From JAICQM01 sp963781555 (lineage in GTDB: Bacteria > Chloroflexota > Limnocylindria > QHBO01): a DNA stretch of 64,000 nucleotides. The DNA lies in contig CAWAGB010000006.1 in assembly GCA_963781555.1 (NCBI GenBank), forward strand, positions 186,001 through 250,000, given 5' to 3'. The notes beneath the pieces are model-generated. The model saw only the letters and a program-made list of their open reading frames with translations. It did no database searches and was not told the DNA's origin. How positions within the stretch are numbered: the stretch's first letter is position 1; the number at the start of each line of letters is the position of its first letter. Positions 36,185 to 45,346 of this stretch are shown piece by piece. A program made the translations under genes and the position numbers.

Positions 36185-36210
36185 AACCGTAGTGCAGGGC
36201 AACCAAGCGG

Positions 36211-36660
36211 ATGGAACGGGCGACATTTCTGACGGGCGAGTTCCGTCACGCGCTCGACGACCGGGGTCGGGTGGCCGTACCGGTCCGCTTCCGGCCGCGT
36301 CTTGCCGAGGGCGCCACGTTGGCCCGCTGGCTCGACGGCTGTCTCGCGATCTTTCCGGGACCCGAGTGGGACGACCTGGCGACCAAGATCCGCGCGCTGC
36401 CGCTGACCAACCCCAGGGCGCGCGAGTTCGCGCGCTTCATGTCATCCGGCGCTGTCGAGGTGGAGCTCGACCGCCAGGGTCGCGTGCTGGTGCCGTCATA
36501 CCTGCGCCAATACGCGGCCATCGAGAGCGGCGAAGTGGTCGTCGTGGGGGCGCTCAACCGACTCGAGCTCTGGTCGCCGGCGCGGTGGACGCCGTACCGA
36601 AGCCAGATCGAGGAGCAGCCGGAGGCGCTCGCCGAGCACCTCTCGGACCTCGGGATCTAG
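36211..36660 (+). CDS. mraZ: Transcriptional regulator MraZ
   Basis: DNA-binding protein that represses the division cluster. The 149-residue protein has two AbrB-like half-domains (FLTGEFRHALDDRGRVAVP at 6-24 and VEVELDRQGRVLVPSYLR near 80-97), each with the DxxGR motif. It leads the cluster downstream of its own operator repeats. Confidence 0.95.
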   Translation: MERATFLTGEFRHALDDRGRVAVPVRFRPRLAEGATLARWLDGCLAIFPGPEWDDLATKIRALPLTNPRAREFARFMSSGAVEVELDRQGRVLVPSYLRQYAAIESGEVVVVGALNRLELWSPARWTPYRSQIEEQPEALAEHLSDLGI

Positions 36661-36753
36661 GGGGAGCGACGCGATGACGCACGTCGCCTCCCCGCCATTC
36701 ATGCGTCTCCGGGTCGTTCGGCCCGTCATCCGACCAGAAAGGTTCGCCAGCCA

Positions 36754-37710
36754 ATGGGAGAAGGGCACCTGCCGGTCCTCGTCGACGAGGTTCTCACCTC
36801 GCTCGACCTGGTCGCCGGCAGCTCCGTGGCTGACGGCACGGTCGGGGGCGGAGGGCACGCCGAACGGCTCCTGGAGGCCACGTCTCCGGATGGCCGCCTG
36901 CTCGGTATTGATGCCGATCGGGCGGCCATCGCGGAGGCGACTCGCATCCTCGCCCGCTTCGGTTCGCGCGCAGTCCTGCGCCAGGCGAACTTCGAGGCGA
37001 TCTTCGACGTGGCGACCGATGCCGGCTTCATCCCCCTCGACGGCGTTCTCTTCGACCTCGGGCTCTCCAGCTATCAGCTCGCGGATTCCCGGCGTGGCTT
37101 CTCCTTCGCGGCCGACGCGCCGCCGGACATGAGATTCGATGAAGAACACGGTCTTTCGGCCATCCAGCTCATCGAGCGCGCATCGGAGCGAGACCTCGCC
37201 GGAATTCTCGCGACGTTTGGTGAAGAGCGCCGTGCAGGCCGCGTCGCGAAGGCGATCGTGGCGGCGCGTGCGGAGGGTCGGATCGTGACCTCTGCGGACC
37301 TTGCTGCCGTGGTGGCGGGTGCCGTCGGTTCGCGCGGGCCTGGTGACCAGGGCCGCATCCACCCGGCCACGCGCACCTTCCAGGCCCTGCGCATCGCGGT
37401 CAACCGCGAGATGGAGGTCCTCTCGTCGGGCCTTGCCGGTGCGCTTGCCGGTCTGCGACCGGGCGGGCGCATGGCGGTCATCAGCTACCACTCCGGCGAG
37501 GACCGCATCGTCAAGCGCTTCTTCGCCCGCGAGAGCCGTGACTGCGTTGAGGAGCCGCTGCCGCCGGCCTGCACCTGCGGCCACCGGGCGCAGCTGCGCC
37601 TCGTGACCAAGGGGGTCATCACCCCGGGCGCCGCCGAGGTGCGCCGGAACCGCCGAGCCCGCAGCGCGAAGCTGCGGGTCGCCGAAAAGCTCGCCACCGC
37701 GGCGAGCTGA
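36754..37710 (+). CDS. rsmH: 16S rRNA (cytosine-1402-N4) methyltransferase RsmH
   Basis: Methylates C1402 of 16S rRNA. The 318-residue protein begins HLPVLVDEVLTSLDL. It has DGTVGGGGHAERLLE (SAM site, about 27-42), LFDLGLSSYQLADSRRGFSF near 98, FQALRIAVNRE near 208 and VISYHSGEDRIVKRFF near 240. ATG 36754 has AGAAAGG upstream. Ordinary family member. Confidence 0.96.
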   Translation: MGEGHLPVLVDEVLTSLDLVAGSSVADGTVGGGGHAERLLEATSPDGRLLGIDADRAAIAEATRILARFGSRAVLRQANFEAIFDVATDAGFIPLDGVLFDLGLSSYQLADSRRGFSFAADAPPDMRFDEEHGLSAIQLIERASERDLAGILATFGEERRAGRVAKAIVAARAEGRIVTSADLAAVVAGAVGSRGPGDQGRIHPATRTFQALRIAVNREMEVLSSGLAGALAGLRPGGRMAVISYHSGEDRIVKRFFARESRDCVEEPLPPACTCGHRAQLRLVTKGVITPGAAEVRRNRRARSAKLRVAEKLATAAS

Positions 37711-37735
37711 CAGCCACGCAAAGGAGGTCCACGAC

Positions 37736-37948
37736 ATGAGCAGGGGTCGCTCACGACATCAGTCCAGCCGGCGTCGCATGTACAGCGCGCGACAGCGCGA
37801 GCTCCGCGAGCGTCGTGTCACGGCGGTCAACGAAGAGCAGTACTGGCTCTCGGACCGGGTTGCCGCAATCGAGATCGAGGAAGGGCTCGACTTCGAGGCC
37901 CCCACCTCGTGGGCCGTCCGCGTCGCCGGTCGCGCGAGCGCGGCGTAG
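37736..37948 (+). CDS. Unknown 70-aa basic protein in the division cluster
   Basis: ATG 37736 has a near-perfect AAAGGAGG 9 nt upstream. The protein starts very basic (MSRGRSRHQSSRRRMYSARQ) and continues to a helical, acidic half (NEEQYWLSDRVAAIEIEEG) with no membrane helix. It lies between rsmH and the ftsL-like gene, where no family is standard. Its position suggests a role in division or wall synthesis, but no function is known. Confidence 0.6.
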   Translation: MSRGRSRHQSSRRRMYSARQRELRERRVTAVNEEQYWLSDRVAAIEIEEGLDFEAPTSWAVRVAGRASAA

Positions 37949-37954
37949 GCATCG

Positions 37955-38362
37955 ATGGCCGTCATCGGAGCACGTCCAGCCACCGGGATCGGCATCTTCG
38001 GCCGCCGTGCGCGGCCGCGCCGCCGTCCGGTCCAGCGCCCACGCGCGCGGCGTGCCGGAGGCCGTCGCGTGGTGCGCCCGGTGAACCTGTCCGGGGTGAT
38101 GCTCACCGTGCTGGCGGCCGCATGCCTCTGCTTCTTTTACCTCTCGCAGTCCAGCCACGTAGCGGCAACCGGCTACGAGATCGATTCGCTCGAGGCACAG
38201 ATCTCGGCGGTGCGCCAGGAGCAGCAACAGCTCGTCCTTGCCATCGGGGAGGCCCGCTCGCCAGCACTCATCGAGACGCGCGCCCGTGCGCGCCTGGGAC
38301 TGGTGCCAGTGGCCCAGGACCAGATCACGTTCGCCCCGCAGCAGGGCGCATCGAACAAGTAA
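37955..38362 (+). CDS. ftsL: FtsL/DivIC-like division protein
   Basis: A 135-residue bitopic protein of the divisome. A basic N-terminal tail (residues 1-47) is followed by one membrane helix (about 48-65, SGVMLTVLAAACLCFFYL). A coiled-coil then runs from 70 to 115 (YEIDSLEAQISAVRQEQQQL), with LGLVPVAQDQI at the end. This layout, six nt after orf70 and before the transpeptidase gene, matches FtsL, which pairs with FtsQ/DivIB to regulate septal synthesis. Confidence 0.8.
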   Translation: MAVIGARPATGIGIFGRRARPRRRPVQRPRARRAGGRRVVRPVNLSGVMLTVLAAACLCFFYLSQSSHVAATGYEIDSLEAQISAVRQEQQQLVLAIGEARSPALIETRARARLGLVPVAQDQITFAPQQGASNK

Positions 38363-38406
38363 TCGCCGTAGTCGACCGCTGAGCCCTCGGCGGTACGGAG
38401 TAGCCA

Positions 38407-40230
38407 ATGCTCGCCAGGACCGATAGTCGTGCCCGCGCCCTGGTCCTCCTGGTCCTCATCAGCCTGCTGGCCACCGGCATCGGTGCGCGGCTGGTGTGGT
38501 GGCAGGTACTGGACCGCCAGCAGCTGACCGCGATGGCGGATGCCCAGCTCAACCAGACGCAAGCCATCCCCGCCGTGCGCGGGGAGATCGTGGACGCCAG
38601 GGGCGTGCTGCTCGCGACCAGCGTCGAGCTGCAGTCGGTCTTCGCCCTGCCGCCCATCACGCGCGAGCGGGACCCGGGCCGCGCCGCCGAGCTGCTGGCG
38701 CCGGTCCTGGGCATGGACCGCGAGGAGCTGTACGCCACGCTCTCCGGTGACGGGGAGTGGTCGTGGCTGCGGCGCCGCGTGACGCCCACGATCGCGGAGC
38801 GGGTCAAGGCGCTCAACATCGAAGGGATCGGCATGCTCGCCGAGCCCAAGCGCATCTACCCCGTGCAGGGCGTCTCCCCGGGCACGACCCTCGCGGCGCA
38901 GGTCATTGGCTTCGTGGATGCCGATGGCAGCGGCCAGGCAGGGGTGGAGCTGACGGACAACGAGGCGCTGATCGGGGAGGCTGGCAGCGTGGTGGCGCAG
39001 GAGGACGTCGCCGGTCGTCGGATCGCAGACTCGGTGCGGGAGCTGAAGCCGCCAATCGACGGCGCCCAGGTGACCCTGACCATCGACAGTGGCCTGCAGC
39101 ACATCCTCGAGGCGCGGATGTGGGAGACGTTCCAGCGCAACAACGCCAAGGGCGCCATCGGCCTGGTGATGGATGTCCACACGGGCGCCATCCTGGCCCT
39201 GGCCTCCTATCCCTCGTACGACGCCAACGCCTTCGCGACGACCGATCCGGCGCTGTACACGAATCCGGCGGTGAGCCGCCAGTACGAGCCGGGGTCGGTG
39301 ATGAAGGCGTTCACCATCGCCGCGGCGCTCGACGCCGGCGCGGTGAGCACCGCCGACACGTTCCTCGATGACAACAACCTGCGCATCGGCAAGGTCCGCA
39401 TCCAGAACGCCGACCGCTACAGCTTCCCGTCCGGCCACGGCGAGATCCATCCCGCCGACGTGCTGAAGCTCTCGAACAACGTCGGCGCGGCCAAGATCGG
39501 GCTGACACTGGGCTCGCAGGGCCTGTACGAGGCCTTCAAGCGCTTCGGGTTCGGGCAGCCCACCGGGGTCGACATCGCCGGCGAGGCATCCGGCGTCGTG
39601 TGGAACCCGGACGGACCGAATGGGTCGGGAGAGCTGACGACCGCACAGAATGCGTTCGGGCAGGGCCTGAGCGTGACTGCCGTGCAGCTGGTCGCCGGCT
39701 ACGCCGCCATTGCCAACGGTGGGACGCTGGTCACGCCACACGTCGTCGCCGGATGGACTGATGCGGCTGGCGTCTTCCACGACACCGCCCCGGAGCCGGC
39801 CGGCCGCGTCATGCGCGAAGAGACGGCGCACACCGTCCTGGGCCTGCTGACGGGCGCGATCGACGACGGCATCGCGCAGGCGGCGCGCGTCGACGGCTAC
39901 TCGATCGCCGGCAAGACAGGGACGGCACAGATCGCCGGACCGGTCGAGCGCAGCGTCATCGATGGCTACGACGCATCGGGCCAGCCGATCTACAAGAAGG
40001 TGACCGTCAACGAGTACATCGACGGCTGGATCGACAGCTCGTTCGTGGGTGTCTACCCGGCCAGCAACCCGCGGGTCGCGACCCTCATCCTCCTGCACCG
40101 TCCCGCGACCTGGGGCCGCTACCAGATGGCAGAGCGGCCGGACGACATCTTCGGCGACCTCGCGCCGCAGATCCTCGACTACCTCGCCATCCCGCCGGAC
40201 CGGCCCAACGCGACGGTGGCTGCCAGGTGA
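38407..40230 (+). CDS. Class B penicillin-binding protein (FtsI/PBP2-type transpeptidase)
   Basis: Cross-links septal peptidoglycan. The 607-residue protein has one N-terminal membrane helix (about 9-30), a pedestal domain (VRGEIVDARGVLLATS near 58), and the transpeptidase domain with SVMK (catalytic Ser 297), SNN (Ser 356) and KTG (Lys 503). It sits where ftsI lies in other clusters. Division rather than elongation role follows from position. Confidence 0.95.
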   Translation: MLARTDSRARALVLLVLISLLATGIGARLVWWQVLDRQQLTAMADAQLNQTQAIPAVRGEIVDARGVLLATSVELQSVFALPPITRERDPGRAAELLAPVLGMDREELYATLSGDGEWSWLRRRVTPTIAERVKALNIEGIGMLAEPKRIYPVQGVSPGTTLAAQVIGFVDADGSGQAGVELTDNEALIGEAGSVVAQEDVAGRRIADSVRELKPPIDGAQVTLTIDSGLQHILEARMWETFQRNNAKGAIGLVMDVHTGAILALASYPSYDANAFATTDPALYTNPAVSRQYEPGSVMKAFTIAAALDAGAVSTADTFLDDNNLRIGKVRIQNADRYSFPSGHGEIHPADVLKLSNNVGAAKIGLTLGSQGLYEAFKRFGFGQPTGVDIAGEASGVVWNPDGPNGSGELTTAQNAFGQGLSVTAVQLVAGYAAIANGGTLVTPHVVAGWTDAAGVFHDTAPEPAGRVMREETAHTVLGLLTGAIDDGIAQAARVDGYSIAGKTGTAQIAGPVERSVIDGYDASGQPIYKKVTVNEYIDGWIDSSFVGVYPASNPRVATLILLHRPATWGRYQMAERPDDIFGDLAPQILDYLAIPPDRPNATVAAR

Positions 40231-40236
40231 GGCTGC

Positions 40237-40242
40237 TAGACT
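40237..40242 (+). promoter_or_regulatory. -10 element TAGACT before murF
   Basis: TAGACT within the short interval after the PBP stop, 26 bases before GTG 40269. It suggests an internal promoter for murF onward. Confidence 0.35.
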
Positions 40243-40268
40243 CGCCGCGAACCAGCACAGGGACGTGC

Positions 40269-41690
40269 GTGCCTCCGTCGATCCGCCTTGATGACCTGCT
40301 GGCCGCGACCCGCGGCCGCCTCATCGCCCCCACCGCCGTGACGGCCATCCAGGGGGCTGCGGTCGACTCCCGATCGGTCACCCCCGGAGCGTGCTTCGTC
40401 GCGCTCCGCGGCGAGCATGTCGATGGCCACCGCTACGTGGCCGCGGCGGTCACTGCGGGTGCGGCAGCCGCGCTCGTGGAGCATCCCGTCGCGCTGCCCG
40501 CCGGCCACGACGCCGCACTGATCGAGGTCGGCGATTCCCTGCTCGCCCTCCAGGACCTTGCCGCCTGGTGGCGCTCCCGCTCCGCGGTGCGGGTGGTCGG
40601 CGTGACCGGCTCCACCGGCAAGACCCTCGCCAAGGAGGTCATCGCCGACGTCCTGTCGCGCACCGAGCCGGTGCTGCGCAACGCCGGAAACCTCAACTCG
40701 GAGAGCGGCCTGCCGCTGACCCTGCTGACCCTGACCGATGCACACCGCGTGGCGGTGCTCGAGATGAGCATGTACACCGAGGGCGAGATCGCCCGCCTTG
40801 CGCAGATCGCGCGCCCCGAGGTCGGCGTCGTCCTGAATGTCCAGCCGATGCACCTGGAGCGGGCGGGGAGCCTCGAGGCGATCGGGCGCGCCAAGTCGGA
40901 ATTGCCGGCGGCGCTGCCGCACGACGGGCTGGCGGTGCTCAACGCCGACGACGCTCGTGTCGCTGCCATGGCCGCCGTGACCGCCGCGGAGGTCCGCACC
41001 TTCGGCCTGGCGACAAGTGCCACAGTCCGCGCCACCGATGTCACCTCGCGCGGCCTCGCCGGCACCGAGTTCGGCATGATGACGCCGTGGGGCGAGCGGC
41101 GCGTGCGAAGCGCCATGCCGGGCCGCCACCTCGTGCCGCACGCCCTCGCCGCCGCGGCGGTGGCGGAGCGTTTCGGGACGCCGCTCGACGAGGTCGCGGC
41201 GGCGCTCGAGGCCGGCAGCCGCGCTGCACACCGCATGGCCCCGCTCGATGCGGCATCCGGCGCCACGCTGGTGGACGACACGTACAACGCGGCGCCATGG
41301 AGCGTGGCCGCGGCGCTCGACTTCCTCGCCGAGACGCCCGTGGCCGAGGGACGGCATCGATACGCCGTCCTCGGCGACATGCTGGAGCTCGGCCCGGACG
41401 AGGAGCGGCAGCACCGCGAGATCGGCGCTCGAGCGGCCGCCGTGGTCGACGGGCTGGTTGCAGTCGGGAAGCGTGGGGCGTGGATCGCTGACGCCGCCCG
41501 TGCCGCTGGACTCGCGCGCGTCGCGACGGCGGGCGACGCCGAGGAGGCAGTGGCCGTGATCGAGCGCGAGCTCGCGCCGGGCGTCGGTGACATCGTGCTG
41601 CTCAAGGCGTCGCGCGGGATCGGGCTCGACCTGACGGTTGATGCGCTGGCGGGCGGCGCCCGCATCGGTCGAGGGGGACGGCCCGTATGA
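40269..41690 (+). CDS. murF: UDP-N-acetylmuramoyl-tripeptide--D-alanyl-D-alanine ligase MurF
   Basis: Adds D-Ala-D-Ala to the muramyl tripeptide. The protein (473 residues) has an N-terminal UDP-binding domain (RLDDLLAATRGRL; AAVDSRSVTPGACFVALRGE), the Mur ATP site GVTGSTGKTLAKEVIADVL, NAGNLNSESGLPLTLL, and a C-terminal domain with LDAASGATLVDDTYNAAPWS, typical of MurF. The ATP loop reads TGKTLAK, where other members have TGKTST. GTG 40269 is preferred; a GTG at 40227, overlapping the PBP stop, is the alternative. murE is not between PBP and murF. Confidence 0.93.
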   Translation: MPPSIRLDDLLAATRGRLIAPTAVTAIQGAAVDSRSVTPGACFVALRGEHVDGHRYVAAAVTAGAAAALVEHPVALPAGHDAALIEVGDSLLALQDLAAWWRSRSAVRVVGVTGSTGKTLAKEVIADVLSRTEPVLRNAGNLNSESGLPLTLLTLTDAHRVAVLEMSMYTEGEIARLAQIARPEVGVVLNVQPMHLERAGSLEAIGRAKSELPAALPHDGLAVLNADDARVAAMAAVTAAEVRTFGLATSATVRATDVTSRGLAGTEFGMMTPWGERRVRSAMPGRHLVPHALAAAAVAERFGTPLDEVAAALEAGSRAAHRMAPLDAASGATLVDDTYNAAPWSVAAALDFLAETPVAEGRHRYAVLGDMLELGPDEERQHREIGARAAAVVDGLVAVGKRGAWIADAARAAGLARVATAGDAEEAVAVIERELAPGVGDIVLLKASRGIGLDLTVDALAGGARIGRGGRPV

Positions 41691-42655
41691 CGGGCCTCTT
41701 GCCGATCGTGGTCGGCCTGCTGCTCGCCTTCCTTGGTGTCGTGCTGCTCGGGCCGGTCTACATCAGCCTGCTCCAGCGGCTGGGCTACGGCAAGGCGATC
41801 CGCGCCGACGGACCGGACCATTTCGGCAAGGCCGGCACCCCGACGATGGGCGGCATGCTGGTCGTCATCGTGGTCATGTTCCTGGCGATGGCCATGCGCA
41901 TCGAGGACGCGGCCACACTCACCCCCATGCTGGCGCTCGTCGGCGTCGGGGTCCTGGGGGCCATCGACGACTTCATCAATGCGCGCACCGGCATCGGTAT
42001 CCGCGGGCGCTGGAAGCTCGTCTGGCAGACCGCGGTGGCCATCCTGGCCGCCTTCTACATCTGGCGCCACTTCGAGCTCACCGGCCTGAGCGTCCCGTTC
42101 ATCGGGGAGATCGGCCTGTGGCCGGTGGTGCTCATCGGCTTCATCGCCTTCGTGATCGTCGGTTCGAGCAATGCAGTCAACCTGACCGATGGGCTCGACG
42201 GCCTCGCCGGTGGGGTGCTCATCTTCAGCTTCGTGGCGTACCTGCTCATCGCCTCCGCCCGCGAGCAGTCGAACCTTGCGATCTTCTGCGCCCTGGTGGT
42301 CGGCGCGCTGATGGGCTTCCTGTGGTTCAACGTCCACCCCGCGCAGCTCTTCATGGGCGACTCGGGATCACTGGGCCTCGGAGCCACGCTCGCGGTGGTC
42401 GCCACCATCACCCGCCAGCTGCCGCTCCTCGCGGTGGTGGGGATCGTCTTCGTTGCGGTGACGATGAGCGTCATCATCCAGGTCATCTCCTTCAAGACGC
42501 GCGGGCGACGCGTCTTCCGCATGACGCCGCTGCAGCATCACTTCGAGCTCATCGGGTGGGCCGAGGAGAAGATCACCACTCGCTTCTGGATCGTCGCCGC
42601 GCTCGCCGGGCTGCTGGGGTTCAGCATCTTCGTCGCCAACCCGGGCGTGATCTGA
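41687..42655 (+). CDS. mraY: Phospho-N-acetylmuramoyl-pentapeptide transferase MraY
   Basis: Joins the muramyl-pentapeptide to undecaprenyl phosphate to give lipid I. The 322-residue protein has about ten membrane helices. GTPTMGGMLVV (about 45-55), IDDFINARTGIGIRGRWKLVWQ near 90, NAVNLTDGLDGLAGG near 162 and TPLQHHFELIGW near 280 are typical. ATG 41687 overlaps the murF stop. Confidence 0.96.
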   Translation: MTGLLPIVVGLLLAFLGVVLLGPVYISLLQRLGYGKAIRADGPDHFGKAGTPTMGGMLVVIVVMFLAMAMRIEDAATLTPMLALVGVGVLGAIDDFINARTGIGIRGRWKLVWQTAVAILAAFYIWRHFELTGLSVPFIGEIGLWPVVLIGFIAFVIVGSSNAVNLTDGLDGLAGGVLIFSFVAYLLIASAREQSNLAIFCALVVGALMGFLWFNVHPAQLFMGDSGSLGLGATLAVVATITRQLPLLAVVGIVFVAVTMSVIIQVISFKTRGRRVFRMTPLQHHFELIGWAEEKITTRFWIVAALAGLLGFSIFVANPGVI

Positions 42656-42659
42656 GCCG

Positions 42660-44096
42660 ATGCCCGTGTCGACCACTCGCCCTCCGATCCGCACCCGCGC
42701 CGACCTCGCCGGCCGCCGCGCCCTCGTGCTCGGCTTCGCCCGCTCGGGGATCGCCGCCGCCCGCTTCCTGGCCGATGCCGGCGCCGATGTGACGGTCTAC
42801 GATCGCCGCGGCGCCGGAGAGCTCGGCGAAGCGATTGCGGCGCTCGGCGGCCGGCGCCCGTCCCTGCTGCTGGGCGTCGACCCGCCGGCGGTCGCCGCGG
42901 CGCTCGCTGACGCTGACCTGCTCGTCACCTCGCCGTCCATCTCGGCGCGCTTCCCGACCACCGAGCCGTGGCTGCGCGACCTGCTGGCGGACGCGGACCG
43001 GCGCGGGGTCGAGCTGCTGAGCGAGGTCGAGCTCTTCCTGCGCATCACGCGCGCGCGCATCGCCGGCGTGACCGGCACCAAGGGCAAGACGACAACCGCC
43101 ACGCTCCTGGCGGCGATACTCGAGCGCGGTGGCATCCCCTTCGTGCTGGGCGGCAATATCGGTACTCCGCTCGTCGAACGTGCCGATCAGCTGGCCCCCG
43201 ACAGCTGGGCGGTGCTCGAGCTGTCCGAGCTGCAGCTGCCGACCATCTCGCGCGGCGCGGATGTCGCCATCTACACGAACATCGGTGCGGATCACATCGA
43301 CCGTCACGGCAGCGTTGCCGCCTACCGGGCGGTCAAGGCTCGGCTCGCGGAGCTGGGGGGGCCGGGCGGGATCGTGGTGCTCAACGCCGACGACCCCGGG
43401 TGCGTCGATCTGATGGCGCGCCTCGACCGTCGGCCGGTTCGCACCTACGGTCTGGATGGCGATCACGACGCGACCGTGCGCGACGGGCAGGTCGTCGTGC
43501 TCGGCGAACCCATTCTTCGGGTGCAGGAAATACGGCTGCCGGGCGTGCCGATGCTGCACAACGTGCTGGCCGCCGCCCTCGGGGCACGCCTCGTCGGCGC
43601 CGAGGGCGCGTCAATCGCGGCGGTGATCCGCGAGTTCCGCGGCGTCGCGCACCGCCTCGAGACCGTCGGCGAGTGGGGCGGCATCCGATTCGTCAACGAT
43701 TCGATGGCCACCATTCCCGCTGCCACGATGGCCGCCCTCGACGCCTTCGGGGAGCGCGGCGTGGTGCTCATCGCGGGCGGCCAGGGCAAGGGCCTCGCGC
43801 TCGACGCGCTGGGGGATGCCATCGCGGCTCGCGCGCGTGCCGTGGTGCTCATCGGTGAGCTGGCGGGGGAGCTGGCGTCAGCGATTCGAGATCGGGTGCC
43901 GGTCCACCGGGCGGCCGACATGGCCACAGCCGTCGCCACCGCCGCCGACCTTGCCAGTCCGGGCGACGTGGTCCTGCTCGCGCCCGCCGCCGCCAGCTTC
44001 GACATGTACGACGACTACGCCGCCCGCGGGGAGGCGTTCCGCGCCGCTGCTCGCGCGGTCGGACCCAGCCTGGGACCCGAAGGAGACGCCACGTGA
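42660..44096 (+). CDS. murD: UDP-N-acetylmuramoylalanine--D-glutamate ligase MurD
   Basis: Adds D-glutamate to UDP-MurNAc-L-Ala. The 478-residue protein has a Rossmann N-terminus (RRALVLGFARSGIAAARFL near 20), Mur ligase ATP motif GVTGTKGKTTTATLLAAIL near 135, GGNIGTPLV and HRLETVGEWGGIRFVNDSMA near 335. Ends with LLAPAAASFDMYDDYAARGEAF. Ordinary. Confidence 0.96.
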   Translation: MPVSTTRPPIRTRADLAGRRALVLGFARSGIAAARFLADAGADVTVYDRRGAGELGEAIAALGGRRPSLLLGVDPPAVAAALADADLLVTSPSISARFPTTEPWLRDLLADADRRGVELLSEVELFLRITRARIAGVTGTKGKTTTATLLAAILERGGIPFVLGGNIGTPLVERADQLAPDSWAVLELSELQLPTISRGADVAIYTNIGADHIDRHGSVAAYRAVKARLAELGGPGGIVVLNADDPGCVDLMARLDRRPVRTYGLDGDHDATVRDGQVVVLGEPILRVQEIRLPGVPMLHNVLAAALGARLVGAEGASIAAVIREFRGVAHRLETVGEWGGIRFVNDSMATIPAATMAALDAFGERGVVLIAGGQGKGLALDALGDAIAARARAVVLIGELAGELASAIRDRVPVHRAADMATAVATAADLASPGDVVLLAPAAASFDMYDDYAARGEAFRAAARAVGPSLGPEGDAT

Positions 44097-45346
44097 CCGC
44101 CGCCGCCACCGCCGTCGCTCGCCCCCGCGCCCGGAGCGGCGTGAAGCGCGAGCGTGGGCCGGTCTCCTTCCCGCTGCTGCTGGCAGTGCTGGCGCTCGTC
44201 GCGCTGGGCGTGGTCATGGTCTATTCCGCCTCCAGCGTCCGCGAGTACCTCGGCAACAACGACTCGGCCGCGGAGGGCATGCAGCAGGCCGTGTGGGCCG
44301 TGCTCGGGCTCGGCTGTCTCTACCTGTTCAGCCGCCTCGACTTCCGCCTCCTGCGCCACCTTGCCCTGCCGGGCTACTTCGCGAGCATGATCCTGCTCGT
44401 GGCGGTCCTCTTCCTGGGCACCGAGGCATTTGGCAGCCGTCGCTGGTTCGTCATTCCGGGCATCGGCTCCTTCCAGCCGGCCGAGGCGGCGAAGCTGGCG
44501 ATCGTCATCTACCTCGCGCACTGGCTCGACCGGCGCGGTCGGGAGGCGGGGTCGTTCTGGAACGGCCTCGTGCCGTTCGGCATGCTTGTCGCACCGGGCT
44601 TCCTGCTCATCGCCCTAGAGCCGGACCTCGGCACCGCCGGGGTCTTCGCCGCCGCCTCGCTGGCCATCTTCTTCATGGCCGGCGCCAACCTGCTCCACCT
44701 GACCCTCATCGGTGGCTCGGTGGTGGCCGCCGCGTTCGCCTTCGTGAGCACCAACGCCTACCAGATGACCCGCGTCGAGACGTTCCTCGACCCGTTCCGG
44801 GATCCCCTGGGCGCCGGCTACAACACCCTCCAGGGGTTGATGGCGCTGGCGATGGGCGGCATCACCGGCCTCGGCCTCGGCGCCAGCCGCCAGAAGTATC
44901 TCTACTTGCCGGCGCCGTCGACGGACTTCATCTTCGCGATCATCGGGGAGGAGTGGGGGCTGGTCGGGACGCTCGCCGTGGTGGGGCTGTTCATCGTGAT
45001 CGCGTACCAGGGCTATCGGATCGCCATCAAGGCGCCCGATACCTTCTCCGGCCTGCTGGCCGCGGGCATCACCACCTGGATCATCGTCCAGGCCTGCATC
45101 AACATGATGGTCGTCACGGCCCTCCTGCCGGTCACCGGCATCCCGCTGCCGTTCATCAGCTACGGTGGGTCGGCACTCACCATCAACCTCATCGCGATCG
45201 GGATCCTCCTGTCGATCTCGCGCGAGACCCAGACCGAAGGATCGCTCCTCCATGCGGTGTTCGATCTCGGGCGGCGGAACCGGCGGGCACGTGTACCCCG
45301 CGCTGGCCGTCGCCAGGGCCCTGCTCGACGTCAGTCCCGACGCTGA
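44093..45346 (+). CDS. ftsW: SEDS peptidoglycan glycosyltransferase FtsW
   Basis: Polymerises lipid II at the division site with the PBP encoded upstream. The 417-residue polytopic protein has about ten helices. Conserved SEDS segments include VYSASSVRE, FGSRRWFVIPGIGSFQPAEAA (about 120-140), LEPDLGTAG and PVTGIPLPFISYGGSALT (about 340-360). GTG 44093 overlaps murD. Its last 30 codons overlap murG by 95 nt, an unusually long overlap; the basic C-terminal tail has little constraint, so the two frames coexist. Confidence 0.92.
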   Translation: MTAAATAVARPRARSGVKRERGPVSFPLLLAVLALVALGVVMVYSASSVREYLGNNDSAAEGMQQAVWAVLGLGCLYLFSRLDFRLLRHLALPGYFASMILLVAVLFLGTEAFGSRRWFVIPGIGSFQPAEAAKLAIVIYLAHWLDRRGREAGSFWNGLVPFGMLVAPGFLLIALEPDLGTAGVFAAASLAIFFMAGANLLHLTLIGGSVVAAAFAFVSTNAYQMTRVETFLDPFRDPLGAGYNTLQGLMALAMGGITGLGLGASRQKYLYLPAPSTDFIFAIIGEEWGLVGTLAVVGLFIVIAYQGYRIAIKAPDTFSGLLAAGITTWIIVQACINMMVVTALLPVTGIPLPFISYGGSALTINLIAIGILLSISRETQTEGSLLHAVFDLGRRNRRARVPRAGRRQGPARRQSRR

